In this document: in pieces, positions 1 through 11,228 of the stretch
How the letters are laid out: the number at the start of each line of letters is the position of its first letter
Position numbering within the stretch: the stretch's first letter is position 1
Notes under the pieces: generated by a model
Told to the model about the DNA's origin: nothing
The model's database searches: none
What the model saw: only the letters and a program-made list of their open reading frames with translations
Made by a program: the position numbers and the translations under genes
From: Daucus carota subsp. sativus
Taxonomy: Eukaryota; Streptophyta; Magnoliopsida; Apiales; Apiaceae
DNA: 64,000 nt
Direction: 5' to 3'
Assembly (NCBI RefSeq): GCF_001625215.2
Contig: NC_030386.2
Coordinates: forward strand, 36,893,296-36,957,295

Positions 1-990
1 GGAGGTCGTGCTGACATTGTGGCTGCATGCATAACTCGGTCAAGAATATGGAAAGAGGCAATCATTTTCATCTTAAAGCAAAACATGAGACTTAACCAAG
101 GACAGAATGCTGAGGAAAAGGAGAATTTACGCAAGTTTGCTGAATGGGTACTTCAAATCGGTGATGGCAAGTTATCTCCTCCAACTGATGAATTAAGTGT
201 TGTTGATGAAGATTCAATCATGATTCCAGCAGATTTTTGTGATCCAGAAACTGAAAACTCTGTTAAAAATATGATTGAGTGGACGTATCCCAGTTTTACC
301 ACAAACTTTCAAAATCCTGCTTATCTTAGTGAGAGAGCAATATTGACGCCGACCAATGTCACTGTTGCTCACTTGAATTCCAATATTGTTGAGACAATTC
401 CGGGAGATCAAGCTTCTTACTATAGTGTTGACAGAGCGGAGGATTTTGGTGGCAGCGATTCTGATCTTAGTTTTGCATTCCCCCCTGAATATATCAACTC
501 ATACAATATTCCAGGTCTTCCGCATCATGAACTGAAACTAAAGGTTGGCGTGGCTGTTATGTTAATGCGAAACTTAAACCAGACGCTTGGACTGTGCAAC
601 GGGACCAGAATGATGATCACAAAGTGCCTGAAGCATTGTGTTCAGTGTGAGGTAATATGTGGAGCATTTGCAGGTACGAAACACTTTATTCCAAGGATGG
701 AACTCTTTCCAACCGAAACCAAGCTACCGTTCAAGCTGATTCGCAAGCAAATGCCGCTGCAAATTTGTTATTCCATGACGATCAACAAAGCTCAAGGACA
801 GTCTCTACAAAGAGTTGGTCTTTATCTTCCGAAGTCAGTTTTTACACACGGACAAATGTACGTGGCTGTAAGTCGGGTTACCTCGCCTGAAGGTTTGAAG
901 ATGTTCATTGATTCTGATCATGGTGTTCCAACTAATGTTACCAGAAATGTAGTCTACCAAGAAGTTTTCTACAATCTCCCTAAGCTGTAA
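1..990 (+). CDS. Helitron-type PIF1-like DNA helicase, 3' part (5' end outside window)
   Basis: The reading frame is open from base 1, so the gene begins upstream of the window; about 329 C-terminal residues are present. The protein carries the late motifs of the PIF1/RRM3 family of 5'-3' DNA helicases: LTPTNVTVAHLN, a GLCNGTRM segment, MTINKAQGQSLQ (motif V type) and YVAVSRV (motif VI). Plant genes of this form are usually the helicase half of the Rep/Hel transposase of Helitrons, which move by rolling-circle replication. A host PIF1 gene is less likely, because plant host PIF1s are few and the RPA-like neighbours downstream fit a Helitron. The stop is TAA at 988-990. The visible part has no frameshift. 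Whether the Rep domain exists upstream cannot be seen. Confidence 0.85.
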   Translation, partial: GGRADIVAACITRSRIWKEAIIFILKQNMRLNQGQNAEEKENLRKFAEWVLQIGDGKLSPPTDELSVVDEDSIMIPADFCDPETENSVKNMIEWTYPSFTTNFQNPAYLSERAILTPTNVTVAHLNSNIVETIPGDQASYYSVDRAEDFGGSDSDLSFAFPPEYINSYNIPGLPHHELKLKVGVAVMLMRNLNQTLGLCNGTRMMITKCLKHCVQCEVICGAFAGTKHFIPRMELFPTETKLPFKLIRKQMPLQICYSMTINKAQGQSLQRVGLYLPKSVFTHGQMYVAVSRVTSPEGLKMFIDSDHGVPTNVTRNVVYQEVFYNLPKL

Positions 991-1826
991 TCTAAGCTGT
1001 TCTTTGCAAATTAGAATTTTATATCCTAAGTATTGAATGTTAAGACATGATTTATTAGACAATCCAAGACAAGGCTTATTAGACAATGCCTATTAATTTC
1101 TAAGCTGTTAATTGTTTTGTTGGCTGTTAGTTGTTGTTTATCTCTTATCTAAATGTAAAGATGACTCACCCTCTCCAAATTCTGTTACAGAGGATTGTAG
1201 TCCCAGGAGACAAGTTCTTTGTCTAACAAATGAAGGAGTAGAATTCCTCCATACAAAAACAAGGCACCACCAGACAATTGATCCAGTGTATAGATAATCT
1301 TCTTCACCTAATGTTACTTGAAATTTTTCTGTAAAATTTATATTCGAAATGTCTCTGTCAAATTTAAAATGATTCGACCAAACTGCATTAAAAAACAATG
1401 TGGAGGAGATAGTACATCTCAATACATACAGTCTGTATTCTTCCAGTCAAACTTCCTAATATGGAAAGCAATGACCACATAAACATGCACACTCCTTTTC
1501 AGGACATGTACTATAGTACTCATTTTTGACATGTAGTACTTCTTTTCATCAAAGTAGTGTTCCTCGGTTTTAGATTATTAAAATCTTATATCTTTCTTCC
1601 GATTTACACATTACATCTGATCTTCCCCACATCATAAAGACCCCCATCAGTTATTACACATCTTATAGTCTTCATTCTTCATTACACCTACCAGATCTGA
1701 GATCCCACCAAGGTATGCACATCTATTTCAAAGACTACCAACATTGTAGAACTTATAGCTAGCTGTAACTCACAACTGTACTAACTACATACTCATATTT
1801 ATTACATTTCAGATCTAGGCATCAAG
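991..1826. other. Intergenic, helicase to RPA-like gene 1
   Basis: AT-rich sequence with no convincing coding frame. It separates the helicase stop from the first RPA-like ATG. Short open frames here show no family features. Confidence 0.5.
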
Positions 1827-4290
1827 ATGATGTTTAACAAATTCCAGAAGCTGCAGAATCTTCACACAGACAAAACTGAATGGACCATACGCGCTCGAGC
1901 TCAGTCCATCTGGGAGGGGATTAATCGTGCAACTAATGAATTTAAAGGACTGAATGTCATGTTAATTGATGATTCGGTAACAACAGAATACAATATCTAT
2001 TTATACCCTCATTTATGTGTTCATTCCTATTGTATGCTAAGCTATAACTATGTTTTGCCTGTAGAGTACTCGAATTCATGCTTTTTTGAATGCAAAGATA
2101 TCTGATTTTTTCAAAGAAGATCTGAAGGAAGGCAACATCTATCGTATATCTAATTTTCATGTCAAAAAGTATGAAGGACCCGAAAAGAATAGGGTAGTTC
2201 GAAATGAGAAACACATATACTTTGACAACTACACAAAATTGGTTGCAGAGAAAACAAATGCCACCTTTTTCCCCACCTATGCTTTTGATTTATATGATCT
2301 TGAAGATGCTTCGAGATTTGTCACTGATGAACGTTTTCTGATAGGTAAACGAACCTAACCGCTACATTGCTACATTTAATGTATTGTTCATAGATTTCTT
2401 GAAATTGAATAATAAATTTGTTTTTATAGATGTGGTTGGTGTGATAACAAACAAAAATGTGGAACGTGTATACTCAAAAGATGACAACACTAGATCGCAC
2501 ATCCGATTTGTCATTACTGATGGAAGGTATTTGATTTCCATACAGTGAGCCCTGAAATGATTAAAGTCACATGAAAATAACTTCAAAAACTAATACAATT
2601 TTTATGCTTCATTCTGTCTATAGTTGTGAGTTGAGGGTGACTTTCTTCAATGAACTTGCTGAGCAACTTGAGAAACAATTGAAACATACCGCTGAAGAAC
2701 AAGTTACCATCATAATTGCAAGTGCGAAAGTGAATCAACACGAGGGTAAAAACTCTGTTAGATGGCATGTTTTACATAATACCTACCACTTCTAGCCGCA
2801 AAGTCCTGTTTTAGCCTTATATTGTTATTGAGTTTCAAATAAATTATTTTATGTTGCGGATTTCTTTATGAATAGGATCGACATGTCTGAACAACTATCC
2901 AGCCACCAGATTTTATCTAAATCCAGACCACTACAGTGTCAAAATTCTGAAGACAAGGTTTAGAACAACCAAATTTACCCAACAAATTTATATCCTCTGC
3001 CTTTATTTTTTAGGATAATTACTCACTGTCATGTAATTTATTTGTTTAGATTGGCTGCTTTTCCACTAAACACAACATCTATAACTGTTGAAGAAGAGTA
3101 CATCGAAGAAGTGATAGATGACAAAATCTACACAATTTCAGAGATAAAGAAGTTTACTGCTCAATGCATTCAGGTATTTCTTCAGTCAACAACAAATCTT
3201 GCATAACAGCATGACTTCTTCATATAATAAACAGTATGTAATATACATTTCTTGCTGATGTGCAGAAAAAGTATAAATGCCAAGTTAGTGTGAAGAAAGT
3301 GGAGGAGAAGACAAATTGGTATGACAATGTCTGTACATCCTGTGATGAAGAGGTTAATATTGTTGAAGGGAGGTATAAATGTGACAACTGTAAAAGAAAT
3401 ATCCCTTTTCCTGATAAGAGGTATTTAAATTTGTACATTGTTAGGATCAAATCTCTTCAATACCAACTTATATACGATAAAAGTCCTACTTATTCTGACA
3501 TTGTCTTGAACAGATTTCGATTGGCTACCGTCTGCAACGACTCTACTGGCTACCTTGGGATTGTTTTTCCGGATGAAGAGATTCAACGAATCACTGGCAA
3601 AAATGTTTTTGATATTGAAAATGACAGCACTCAAGTAAGTACAAGCATAACAAGTATTTAAGAGTTTATTTCATCCACTTCTGCAAATTTAAAACCTTTA
3701 CACTTGCTTACTTTTAAATTCTCAATACTACTCTTAGGTTGGAGACTCAATATCTTTTCCTCCACTGCTAAAGGCTTTCGAAAAGAAAGAATTTATTGTT
3801 ACTTTGATCATAGGGGAAACCAATGTGCATAATTCATGTAATGTTTACCTCGCTCATGCAATTGATGAGCCTCCTGAAATGCTAGGAGACCACGTTCCTG
3901 GAGAAGTGGTTCCTGCGAACTCTAAGCAAGATTCCATTTCCATGGTATCAATCTACTACACATTTTTCTACTTGATATAAAACGTAATGTAATATATGGT
4001 TATCTATTTAAGAGCTGTGATTGTTTTAATTATGTCAACAGAATTTGGAAGAGACATTAAACCGTGCATCCGATAGTCCAGCAACTGAGAAGTCCACAAA
4101 CAAGCAGAGACCACGTAAGAAAACTGACACTGTGCCATTTGAGACTGAGGAAAATGTTAAGAAAAGAAAGACAGTGAAGAAAGACATTGTACGTATGGAT
4201 TAATTGATATATAATAATTGAAATAATGTAGGCATTTTGTTTTTACAAAACAAACAACTAACATATATTTATTGTTTATTGCAGGACTAA
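1827..4290 (+). CDS. RPA70-like single-stranded DNA-binding protein, copy 1
   Basis: Spliced model: 1827-1976, 2065-2344, 2430-2526, 2624-2745, 2876-2957, 3050-3173, 3266-3420, 3514-3634, 3738-3944, 4042-4188, 4285-4290. All introns are GT-AG, and the 1491 nt encode 496 residues with no stop. The family is recognised from the N-terminal OB-fold (TRIHAFLNAKISDFF, EGNIYRISNFHV), the second OB-fold ending in ATRFYLNPDHYSV, and a C-terminal OB-fold with a CTSC...CDNC zinc ribbon. Such proteins bind single-stranded DNA; plant Helitrons often carry them beside the Rep/Hel gene, where they may assist rolling-circle intermediates. A basic tail (KKRKTVKKD) looks like a nuclear localisation signal. The 6-nt last coding exon is the weakest part of the model. 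A dispersed host RPA1-like gene is the alternative. Confidence 0.85.
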
Positions 4291-4764
4291 AATCGGAATC
4301 TCATAGCTTACAATTTCTACAGAGGAAAGAATTCATGTTTTTGTCATGGCCCTTCTTTTGGCTCCTCTTATGTCTTCTAATATATTATGCAAACCTTTAT
4401 TTTTGGTGAACACATAACTGCTATTCATATCCCAGCTTATGTTATTTTGCCAGCCTCTACTGTAAGAAATATTGTCGCTACAATTAATACACTCCAATTC
4501 TATGAATTGTTGTATCAAAACCATGTCAGTACTATGTGCTTTAATACTATTATCATCAACTTGGAAATTTGAGCATTTATATGGACATTTCTTCATTGTA
4601 ATAGAGACACTAGGTTGGCAACTATAAGTACAACAGTATCCTGTGCCTCAGTCATTTAACTGTCTCACATTCAAAATTTTTTCAACCGCACCAAACCTAA
4701 CAAACGAAGACATTTAATTACAACTTAAACTTACAATTGGAAAGAAGACATCCCATCTATATTG

Positions 4765-4774
4765 TATATAAATA
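4765..4774 (+). promoter_or_regulatory. TATA box upstream of RPA-like gene 2
   Basis: TATATAAATA lies about 41 nt before the ATG at 4815. If used, transcription would start near 4795 and give a very short 5' UTR. Called from sequence only. Confidence 0.5.
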
Positions 4775-4814
4775 GCACCATTATCTTCAACCACACTCTA
4801 CTATTACAAAAAAA

Positions 4815-6937
4815 ATGTCTAAAACAAAGTACGATAGTTTCAAAGATTTGAGGAAGAGCAAGTATGACTGGAAGGTTCAAGCGAGAATACTTCATTTCTG
4901 GAGAGGTTTCTCAAAAACCAAGCAATCTTTCAAAAGCTTCAACATTTTACTTGTGGATAGTAAAGTAAGTTTTGACACCTAAATTCTTTTTAAGCCTACC
5001 AAATTTAAAATTCTGGAGTATATTTTAATTGTTTTGCAACTTCTTCAAGCGTGTACGAATCCATGCATTTGTACCTGGAACTGAAGCTGATGAGCTTGCT
5101 AAACTTCTGGAAGTGGGCAAGGTATACTTGATAGAGAATTTCACAGTAAGTGATTACACCAGCGATGACAAATTCCGATGTGTAAGGAAGGAAATACAAA
5201 TCGTGTTTGATAATCAAACTAAAATCACACCTTTGGAAGAAAAAGCTGTTAATATTGAGAAGCATGTGTTTGATTTCTTTGCTCTGTCTGATCTCAAATC
5301 ATTGGTAAACCAACAAACTTATCTTGCTGGTAAGTTCAATTATTACATTTCTCTTATTATGCATGTTGTGAGCTCTGTTTGATTCATACTTCTTTCCAAA
5401 TTAGATGTTATTGGAGTTATGGAAAAACCAAAACCTCTTGCTAAAATAAAAAACAGACATGGCATCTTGCAAGACCAGATCAAATTTCGAATAGCTGATG
5501 GCAGGTTTGTTTTCATGCATCTCACAAATATTACACATTACTAACAACTGCATTGTTCACTACATTTTACAACCTAAGTAAACACAATGTTTTATTTCTG
5601 TGATGTGCAGTACAATTGTCAAAGTTACTTTCTGGGATGAGTTTGCAGTTAGATTCTCAGCAGCGTTGAAACATAATTTTCAGTGCCCTATTATCATTAT
5701 CATTGGAAGTGCTCGAATAACCGAGTGGTCAAGTAAGTCTAAAGTTCAAACCTAATTGCTGATGTATTATGATTCTTATTCATATATTGTAAACATTTTT
5801 TCACGTAGACGAACCTACAATAGCTAATGCTTCTCCTACAAGTTTCTATCTCAATTGTGATCACCGAAACGTTGCTGAGTTCAGGAAAAGGTAACTTGCA
5901 TTTCCTACGGTTTCTGTAAATCACCAGTCAAGGATAATGATCTATTCCTACACACACTTAACATATTTCAGGTTGTCTTCCGAATCTTTTCCTGATATGA
6001 ACCTTGATTATTCAACAAATGCAACTCTTGATGTTTATAAAGTCCAATCTATTAAAGAGTTTAAAGAAGATCAGATTCTGGTATGACTCTATCAATATGT
6101 TAAGTGATTTGTACTTTCTAAAGTCAAAAAAAGTAACTAATATCAGTTCAAAATATCATGCAGAAGGAGGTTTTATGCCAGGTTAAAATCAGAAAAATAC
6201 AAAATATTAGCTCCTGGTTTGTCAATGTATGCACTTCTTGCTATAAAGAAACACAGCTTCTGGAGAACAGCTACCAGTGCAAGTTCTGTGATAGGAAATG
6301 CTCATATCCAGATAAGAAGTAAATCCATCACCAATCAGCACTTCCTTTTTATTATAGTGATTAACAACTTTAATGAAATAATACAGGTTCCAAGTTTGTA
6401 TTTTTGCTTCTGATGATACTGGTGCAATTGATATAATGCTTGAAGATCGTGAAGTGCGTACAGTGATTGGAAAATCAGTTTTCAACATAATTGATGAGGT
6501 GAAGATATGCCCACGTGTTGTACAACTATGTTCAATTCTACACAAATGTTTAACAAAAAATTTGTTTGCCATGTCAGGGACAAAGCAAGGAAAATCTACC
6601 AGTGATACTGAAAAGCATGGAAAACAAGGACTACACCATCAAGTTGCTTATAAAGAAGGAAAACATAACTGAGGATTACCCGATCTATAGTGCCGAAGAC
6701 ATAATGGAAGGATTTAAAATTGAAACTGACAGTGATGATGAAAGTACTCCACATCCAATTGAACAAATGCAAACTCAAGTAAGTTTCAATTCTAAAAAAT
6801 TATCCTTTTGTACTTCTTAAATACTGATCTATCACCAGTTATTCTAAACTAATTTTTCTAAACAGCCATCTGCATCAAGCTACCATTTGGATTCTCTATC
6901 TGGGATAAGTTACACATCAAAGAAGAGAGAGAAATGA
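4815..6937 (+). CDS. RPA70-like single-stranded DNA-binding protein, copy 2
   Basis: Spliced model: 4815-4964, 5050-5329, 5405-5504, 5611-5732, 5809-5890, 5972-6080, 6164-6318, 6387-6498, 6578-6778, 6866-6937. Introns are GT-AG, and the 1383 nt encode 460 residues. Exons 1, 2, 4, 5 and 7 have exactly the same lengths as in the copy upstream (150, 280, 122, 82 and 155 nt), which shows tandem duplication. Domains follow the same order: OB-fold (RVRIHAFVPGTEADEL), second OB-fold ending in SPTSFYLNCDHRNV, and a zinc-ribbon OB-fold with CTSC...CKFC. The C-terminal tail differs from copy 1: it has an acidic DSDDES stretch and ends in KKREK. Protein divergence is considerable, so the duplication is old, but both frames remain intact. 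The expected role is single-strand DNA binding, host or Helitron-linked. Confidence 0.85.
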
Positions 6938-7324
6938 AGTACAAGGTCACAACAAACACCGCCTTGGCTAATTATCTAATGTTCTTAATTAAACTATGTT
7001 TTACCTAAATCCAGTAATATTTTTAATGCTGTAGAACAGTAATATTGAGCACTTGAAGACACTACAAGTATTATTGTTATGTAATTCTGTTGTGTGCTTG
7101 ATAAGTTTATTGCTTTTGTTGAGTATTTTTTCGGCTTTATCATTGCATTCATTTTTATCCTGCGGCATATCAGAATAAATATATCATTCATCACTCACAA
7201 GATTCAATCCAATAATATCCTACATAGATGAAATTTAGAGTTAAACAGCAACCCAAAACTACAACATATCTCAGTTTTTAGAGGTTAAAACTTTCAACGA
7301 TGACAACTTAACCAAACATTTAGC

Positions 7325-8805
7325 TTAGACATCATTCTCTCCTTTCTCAACAACAAGACTGAAATCTTTATACGAAAGCTTACAGCACTCGAAGATGCAT
7401 CTGTCCCCAACCATCAGCTCTAAGTCATCACGTAACTGCAACCACCCTTTGTTAATTGTTGCACGTTTCCAATCAGCTCTATGTTTTATTTCGAGCCTCC
7501 ATGATCGGTCTCCAACATAAACATTTATGTAGTCAGTTTTCCCCCACATATACCATTTCTCTCTGAATGCAGTTGGTATGTCCTAAAACAAATTGAGAAA
7601 CTAAATTACTATTATTTCAAAGAATAATACTGAAGTCTGCCTATTGTATATATAAACATCCACTTACCACTCCATGACAATATTTCAGCATATGAAATGG
7701 TTGAACTGTGATTTCAAAACGAGCAGCAACATTTGACTCATCAGATAATTCTCCTAAAATCAAATCAATAGCTTAATATTCCAAACAACACAATAACCAA
7801 CTGTTATACAAAATATAAAGGAGAAAAACTTATACTACCTGAAGATACAGGTGTTCCAGTGAATATGACTTCAACATATTTCTCATCAAAAGCAGCTATG
7901 TTAAAGCTAAAGTGACCATCATATGTGAACAACAACACATGAAAGCTATTCAAAGAATCCAACCCCAGCAGTTTGCACATACCAATCAAACCTGATAGCT
8001 TATTAGATTTCACACAAAAGCGACCTTCAAATGATTTCCCATTACTTAATATGAAGTGCAGGAACTTGGAAATATTCCCACCACAATTTTCCACAAACTT
8101 GGGAGGTACGGACTGTCCAAAAAAATGGAAACAAAATTGTATTACTTTGCACTGTAAACAATCAATGTAGAATCAATGAATGAAAGCATAGATAACAGAA
8201 TGCCGTCACAACATACAATTTCATTTTCAAGTTGGTCAAGATTGTTAATGAAATGCACAAACTTCCAACCACCATCTCGGATCTTTGCTGAATATGACAA
8301 TAAAAATCAGTTTCCAGAGAAAAAGATACATTTTGCTTTTGACAGAAAATAAAGAGCCTTACGCTTCAGAGGATTTCCACACTGCGAAAGATGAGTGATC
8401 ATTGGATAATCAATTTCACAAGAGTGAAGCCCTAAAACATAGACATTCATATCTGACTGTCCATAATACTCAAAAACCAGCACTTCCCCGCCCTTGAATC
8501 CAAAATCGCTATAAAATGTGGACATTCCCATCATTATTCCTGTTATCTTATCAAAATGAACGGGGAGACGGTATCCGGTTCTCAGATTCAAACCAAACTC
8601 CTGAGGGAGCATGTTTGCATACTTTTGCTGGAAATCAAAGGGAAGTTTCAGCAACAAAATCAAACGAGAATTTAATCAAACTTACTAAGCATAAAATTTT
8701 TTTAAAAAAGGAAGTTACTAGACAGAATACCATCACATCTGAACAAATGTCCTTGCGGCTCAAAGCTTTAATAAACTTATGCGCCACAAACCCTGTGCAT
8801 TCCAT
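7325..8805 (-). CDS. REM-type B3 domain protein, copy 1
   Basis: Spliced minus-strand model: 8731-8805, 8363-8627, 8217-8287, 8112-7839, 7753-7668, 7582-7325. Introns are GT-AG and 342 residues are encoded. The ATG at 8805 is the first after an in-frame stop. Three B3-like segments are visible. Residues about 26-105 include LRTGYRLPVHFD and GGEVLVFEYYG. Residues about 140-225 are degenerate, with LLFTYDGHFSFNI. Residues about 240-338 end in the most canonical copy, with DRSWRLEI, INKGWLQLRDDLEL and VGDRCIFE. A GGWKFVHF segment follows the first B3. REM proteins are nuclear DNA-binding factors, many expressed in reproductive meristems. The target is unknown. The gene converges on RPA-like gene 2, with 387 nt between the stops. 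Confidence 0.82.
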
Positions 8806-9744
8806 TTTCAGCTTACTAATCTGTAAGCAATATTAGTCTGTTACATGCAATCAATATTATCGGGGCAAAAACTATCAACACTATTTTACAAAAGCAAATC
8901 AGAGAAAGATTATGAACAATATGTAAGAATCATTAAAAGGGTTTTCAAAATCAAAACACAATCTTTAAAAGAGAAGATTATTATTGCATGCAATTAAAAA
9001 CTGGGTAATGAATACAAATTTCAACTGAGGCAACCATAAGCTTAACGATTCTCATTACCTTCAGAAGATCAGTTTGTGAGGGATGCTCTGACTATGCCTT
9101 ATTCTTGAAACACAAAGTAGAAAATGTGTACCTTTTTACAATACCAACATAAACCTCAATAAAAACAGCTTTAATGCGGTGGAGTTAGTAGTTGGCTTAA
9201 TTTCGGGAGTTACAAAATAAGTGTACATTTTAATGTGCTATTAGCCGTCCACAAATTTGAAAAAATGTGGGTCTCCTTTTCAAAGAATTGGCAGCCCAAC
9301 TGATAGTGTAAAATCCAGTATTGACAAAAAAAAGAGCAGACAAATTGAACCAAGTAAAAGTGAAATGGACATTCCAATATTATTATTATATTCTTTTTGC
9401 TTAAAAAATAAACAGGGAATACATTATCAGTAAATTATATTGATTAAGCATAAAACTTCTGAAAAGAAATACTACATGTCATAATTTAGTACTGTAGCAG
9501 ATGTCCTGAAAAAGACTGTGCATTCAAATATAATATGTTAACTGGTAAAACCTGAGCACAGAAAAACTTCAAAAATAGCAAATTTGTTCAGACCACAACT
9601 TCAGACATATTACATCAGTATTTAATCAAGCACCATCCACCATTACAAACATTAATTCAAATAAATTGTCAAGCCAATCCAGCAAAAGACAACATAAAAA
9701 TTTCCTAAACAGAGGACAATAACATTAAACTTAAAGATCCCAGA
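8806..9744. other. Intergenic between the two B3 genes
   Basis: AT-rich, with no coding frame recognised. It should hold the promoter of the downstream minus-strand B3 gene and the 3' UTR of the upstream one; no clear TATA box was identified. Confidence 0.4.
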
Positions 9745-11228
9745 TTACTGCTTCTTCACCACTCGAACATTAAAACGATCAAGAGAATCAACTGGACATT
9801 CAAAAATACAAATGTCCCCTACTTCCAAGGCCAAACCATCTCTAAGCTGCTGCCATCCATCTTCTATTGTAGAACGATAATAGTCATCCCTCCGGCAAAT
9901 ATCTAGCTTCCAAGAACCATTTCCAGAATACACATATATAGATTGAATGGTGTCCCACATGCTGCAGAGCTTCTTAAATAGAGGAGAAATATACTGCAAC
10001 ATATCATAAAAAACAATTTACAAATTTTAGTTTCTGCAATTTCATTTCTTGAACGAAAGCTATGTATAACCATTGAAAAAAAATAAGACAACTTACAACA
10101 ACGTAACATTCGGGAGACATGTGTATTTCTTCAACATGAATTTCAAACTGGAAACCTATTGATGGATGATCCCCACCGGCTTCTACTATACAAAAAGGTA
10201 ACAATAGTCAGAAACACAACGAAATGGTGCATTTCTCCTGGAGATGTTAATTAGTAAACATATTTACCAATAGAAAGTGGAGTTCCAGGATAAACAATCT
10301 CACAAAGTTCTTTGTCAAAAGCCGAGATTGTTATAACAGAATCAACATCATACTTAAACAGCAGCATATGAATTTCCTTGGTTCCAGTATTTTTTAACAT
10401 TTCACAAACACAATCCAATCCTATGAACTTCCTAGATGAAGGACAATATGAACAACCAAACTTCTTCCCATTGCTAATAACATATTTCATAGGTTCACGG
10501 AAAGAAAATTCACAACGGTCCAAGAATGCCTCTGGAGGTTGCTGTTAAAACAAAAGTGGAGTTATCTGAATATAACAACTTATTAACTTATTACTAAACT
10601 AACTTATCTGTAACTTCATTATTAACTTACAATTTCATTTATAGTTGTTTGTCTGCCAGAATTAAACCAAACAAACCTCCACCCTCCATCGCCAAGAGTG
10701 ACTACATTGAAAATGAAATGGTCAATAAAGATTCACTTCATTAAAAAGCATCTGGAATTTTAAGTGCGACACAAATAATAATTTACCTAATCGAGGTGGA
10801 GATTCTGGCATATTAAACTTAAAATCCGGGTATTTGATTTCAGATAAGTTACTACCCAGAATGTAGACATTGATGTTATATCTGCCAAAGTACTCGAACA
10901 CTAGCAATTCACCACCATTCAGCTTAAAATGCTTAAAAAAACATAGAAGACCCTTAAAAACACCTCTACTGTGGTCAAATTTAACTGGAAGAACATAACC
11001 ATTTCGAAGCTTCAATTCCATATCCTCATGTAGGTCATGAGCATATTTAGAACAGAAAGAACGAGGAATCATCTGTTATGACAAGATTTAAAGGAAATAA
11101 AAAGTTATTTGTAGGACTCTACATTTCAATCAAGTACAGTCATGAGAGAATACCATTTCGTCGGACAAAGTGTCCATGTGGGTGAGCTTGTGAGAAAATT
11201 TTTGAGCCTGAAGTCCACAAGATTCCAT
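9745..11228 (-). CDS. REM-type B3 domain protein, copy 2
   Basis: Spliced minus-strand model: 11154-11228, 10787-11072, 10631-10701, 10268-10541, 10097-10185, 9745-9993. Introns are GT-AG, and the 1044 nt encode 347 residues. Exons 1, 3 and 4 (75, 71 and 274 nt) match copy 1 exactly, and all intron phases agree, so the pair arose by tandem duplication. The first B3 domain holds IPRSFCSKYA, LRNGYVLPVKFD and GGELLVFEYFG. A GGWRFVWF segment follows. The second B3-like segment is degenerate (LLFKYDVDSV), and the third ends in NGSWKLDI, IEDGWQQLRDGLAL and VGDICIFE. Nuclear DNA binding is the expected activity. A spliced 5' UTR may lie at about 11230-11460, but that is speculative. Confidence 0.82.
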
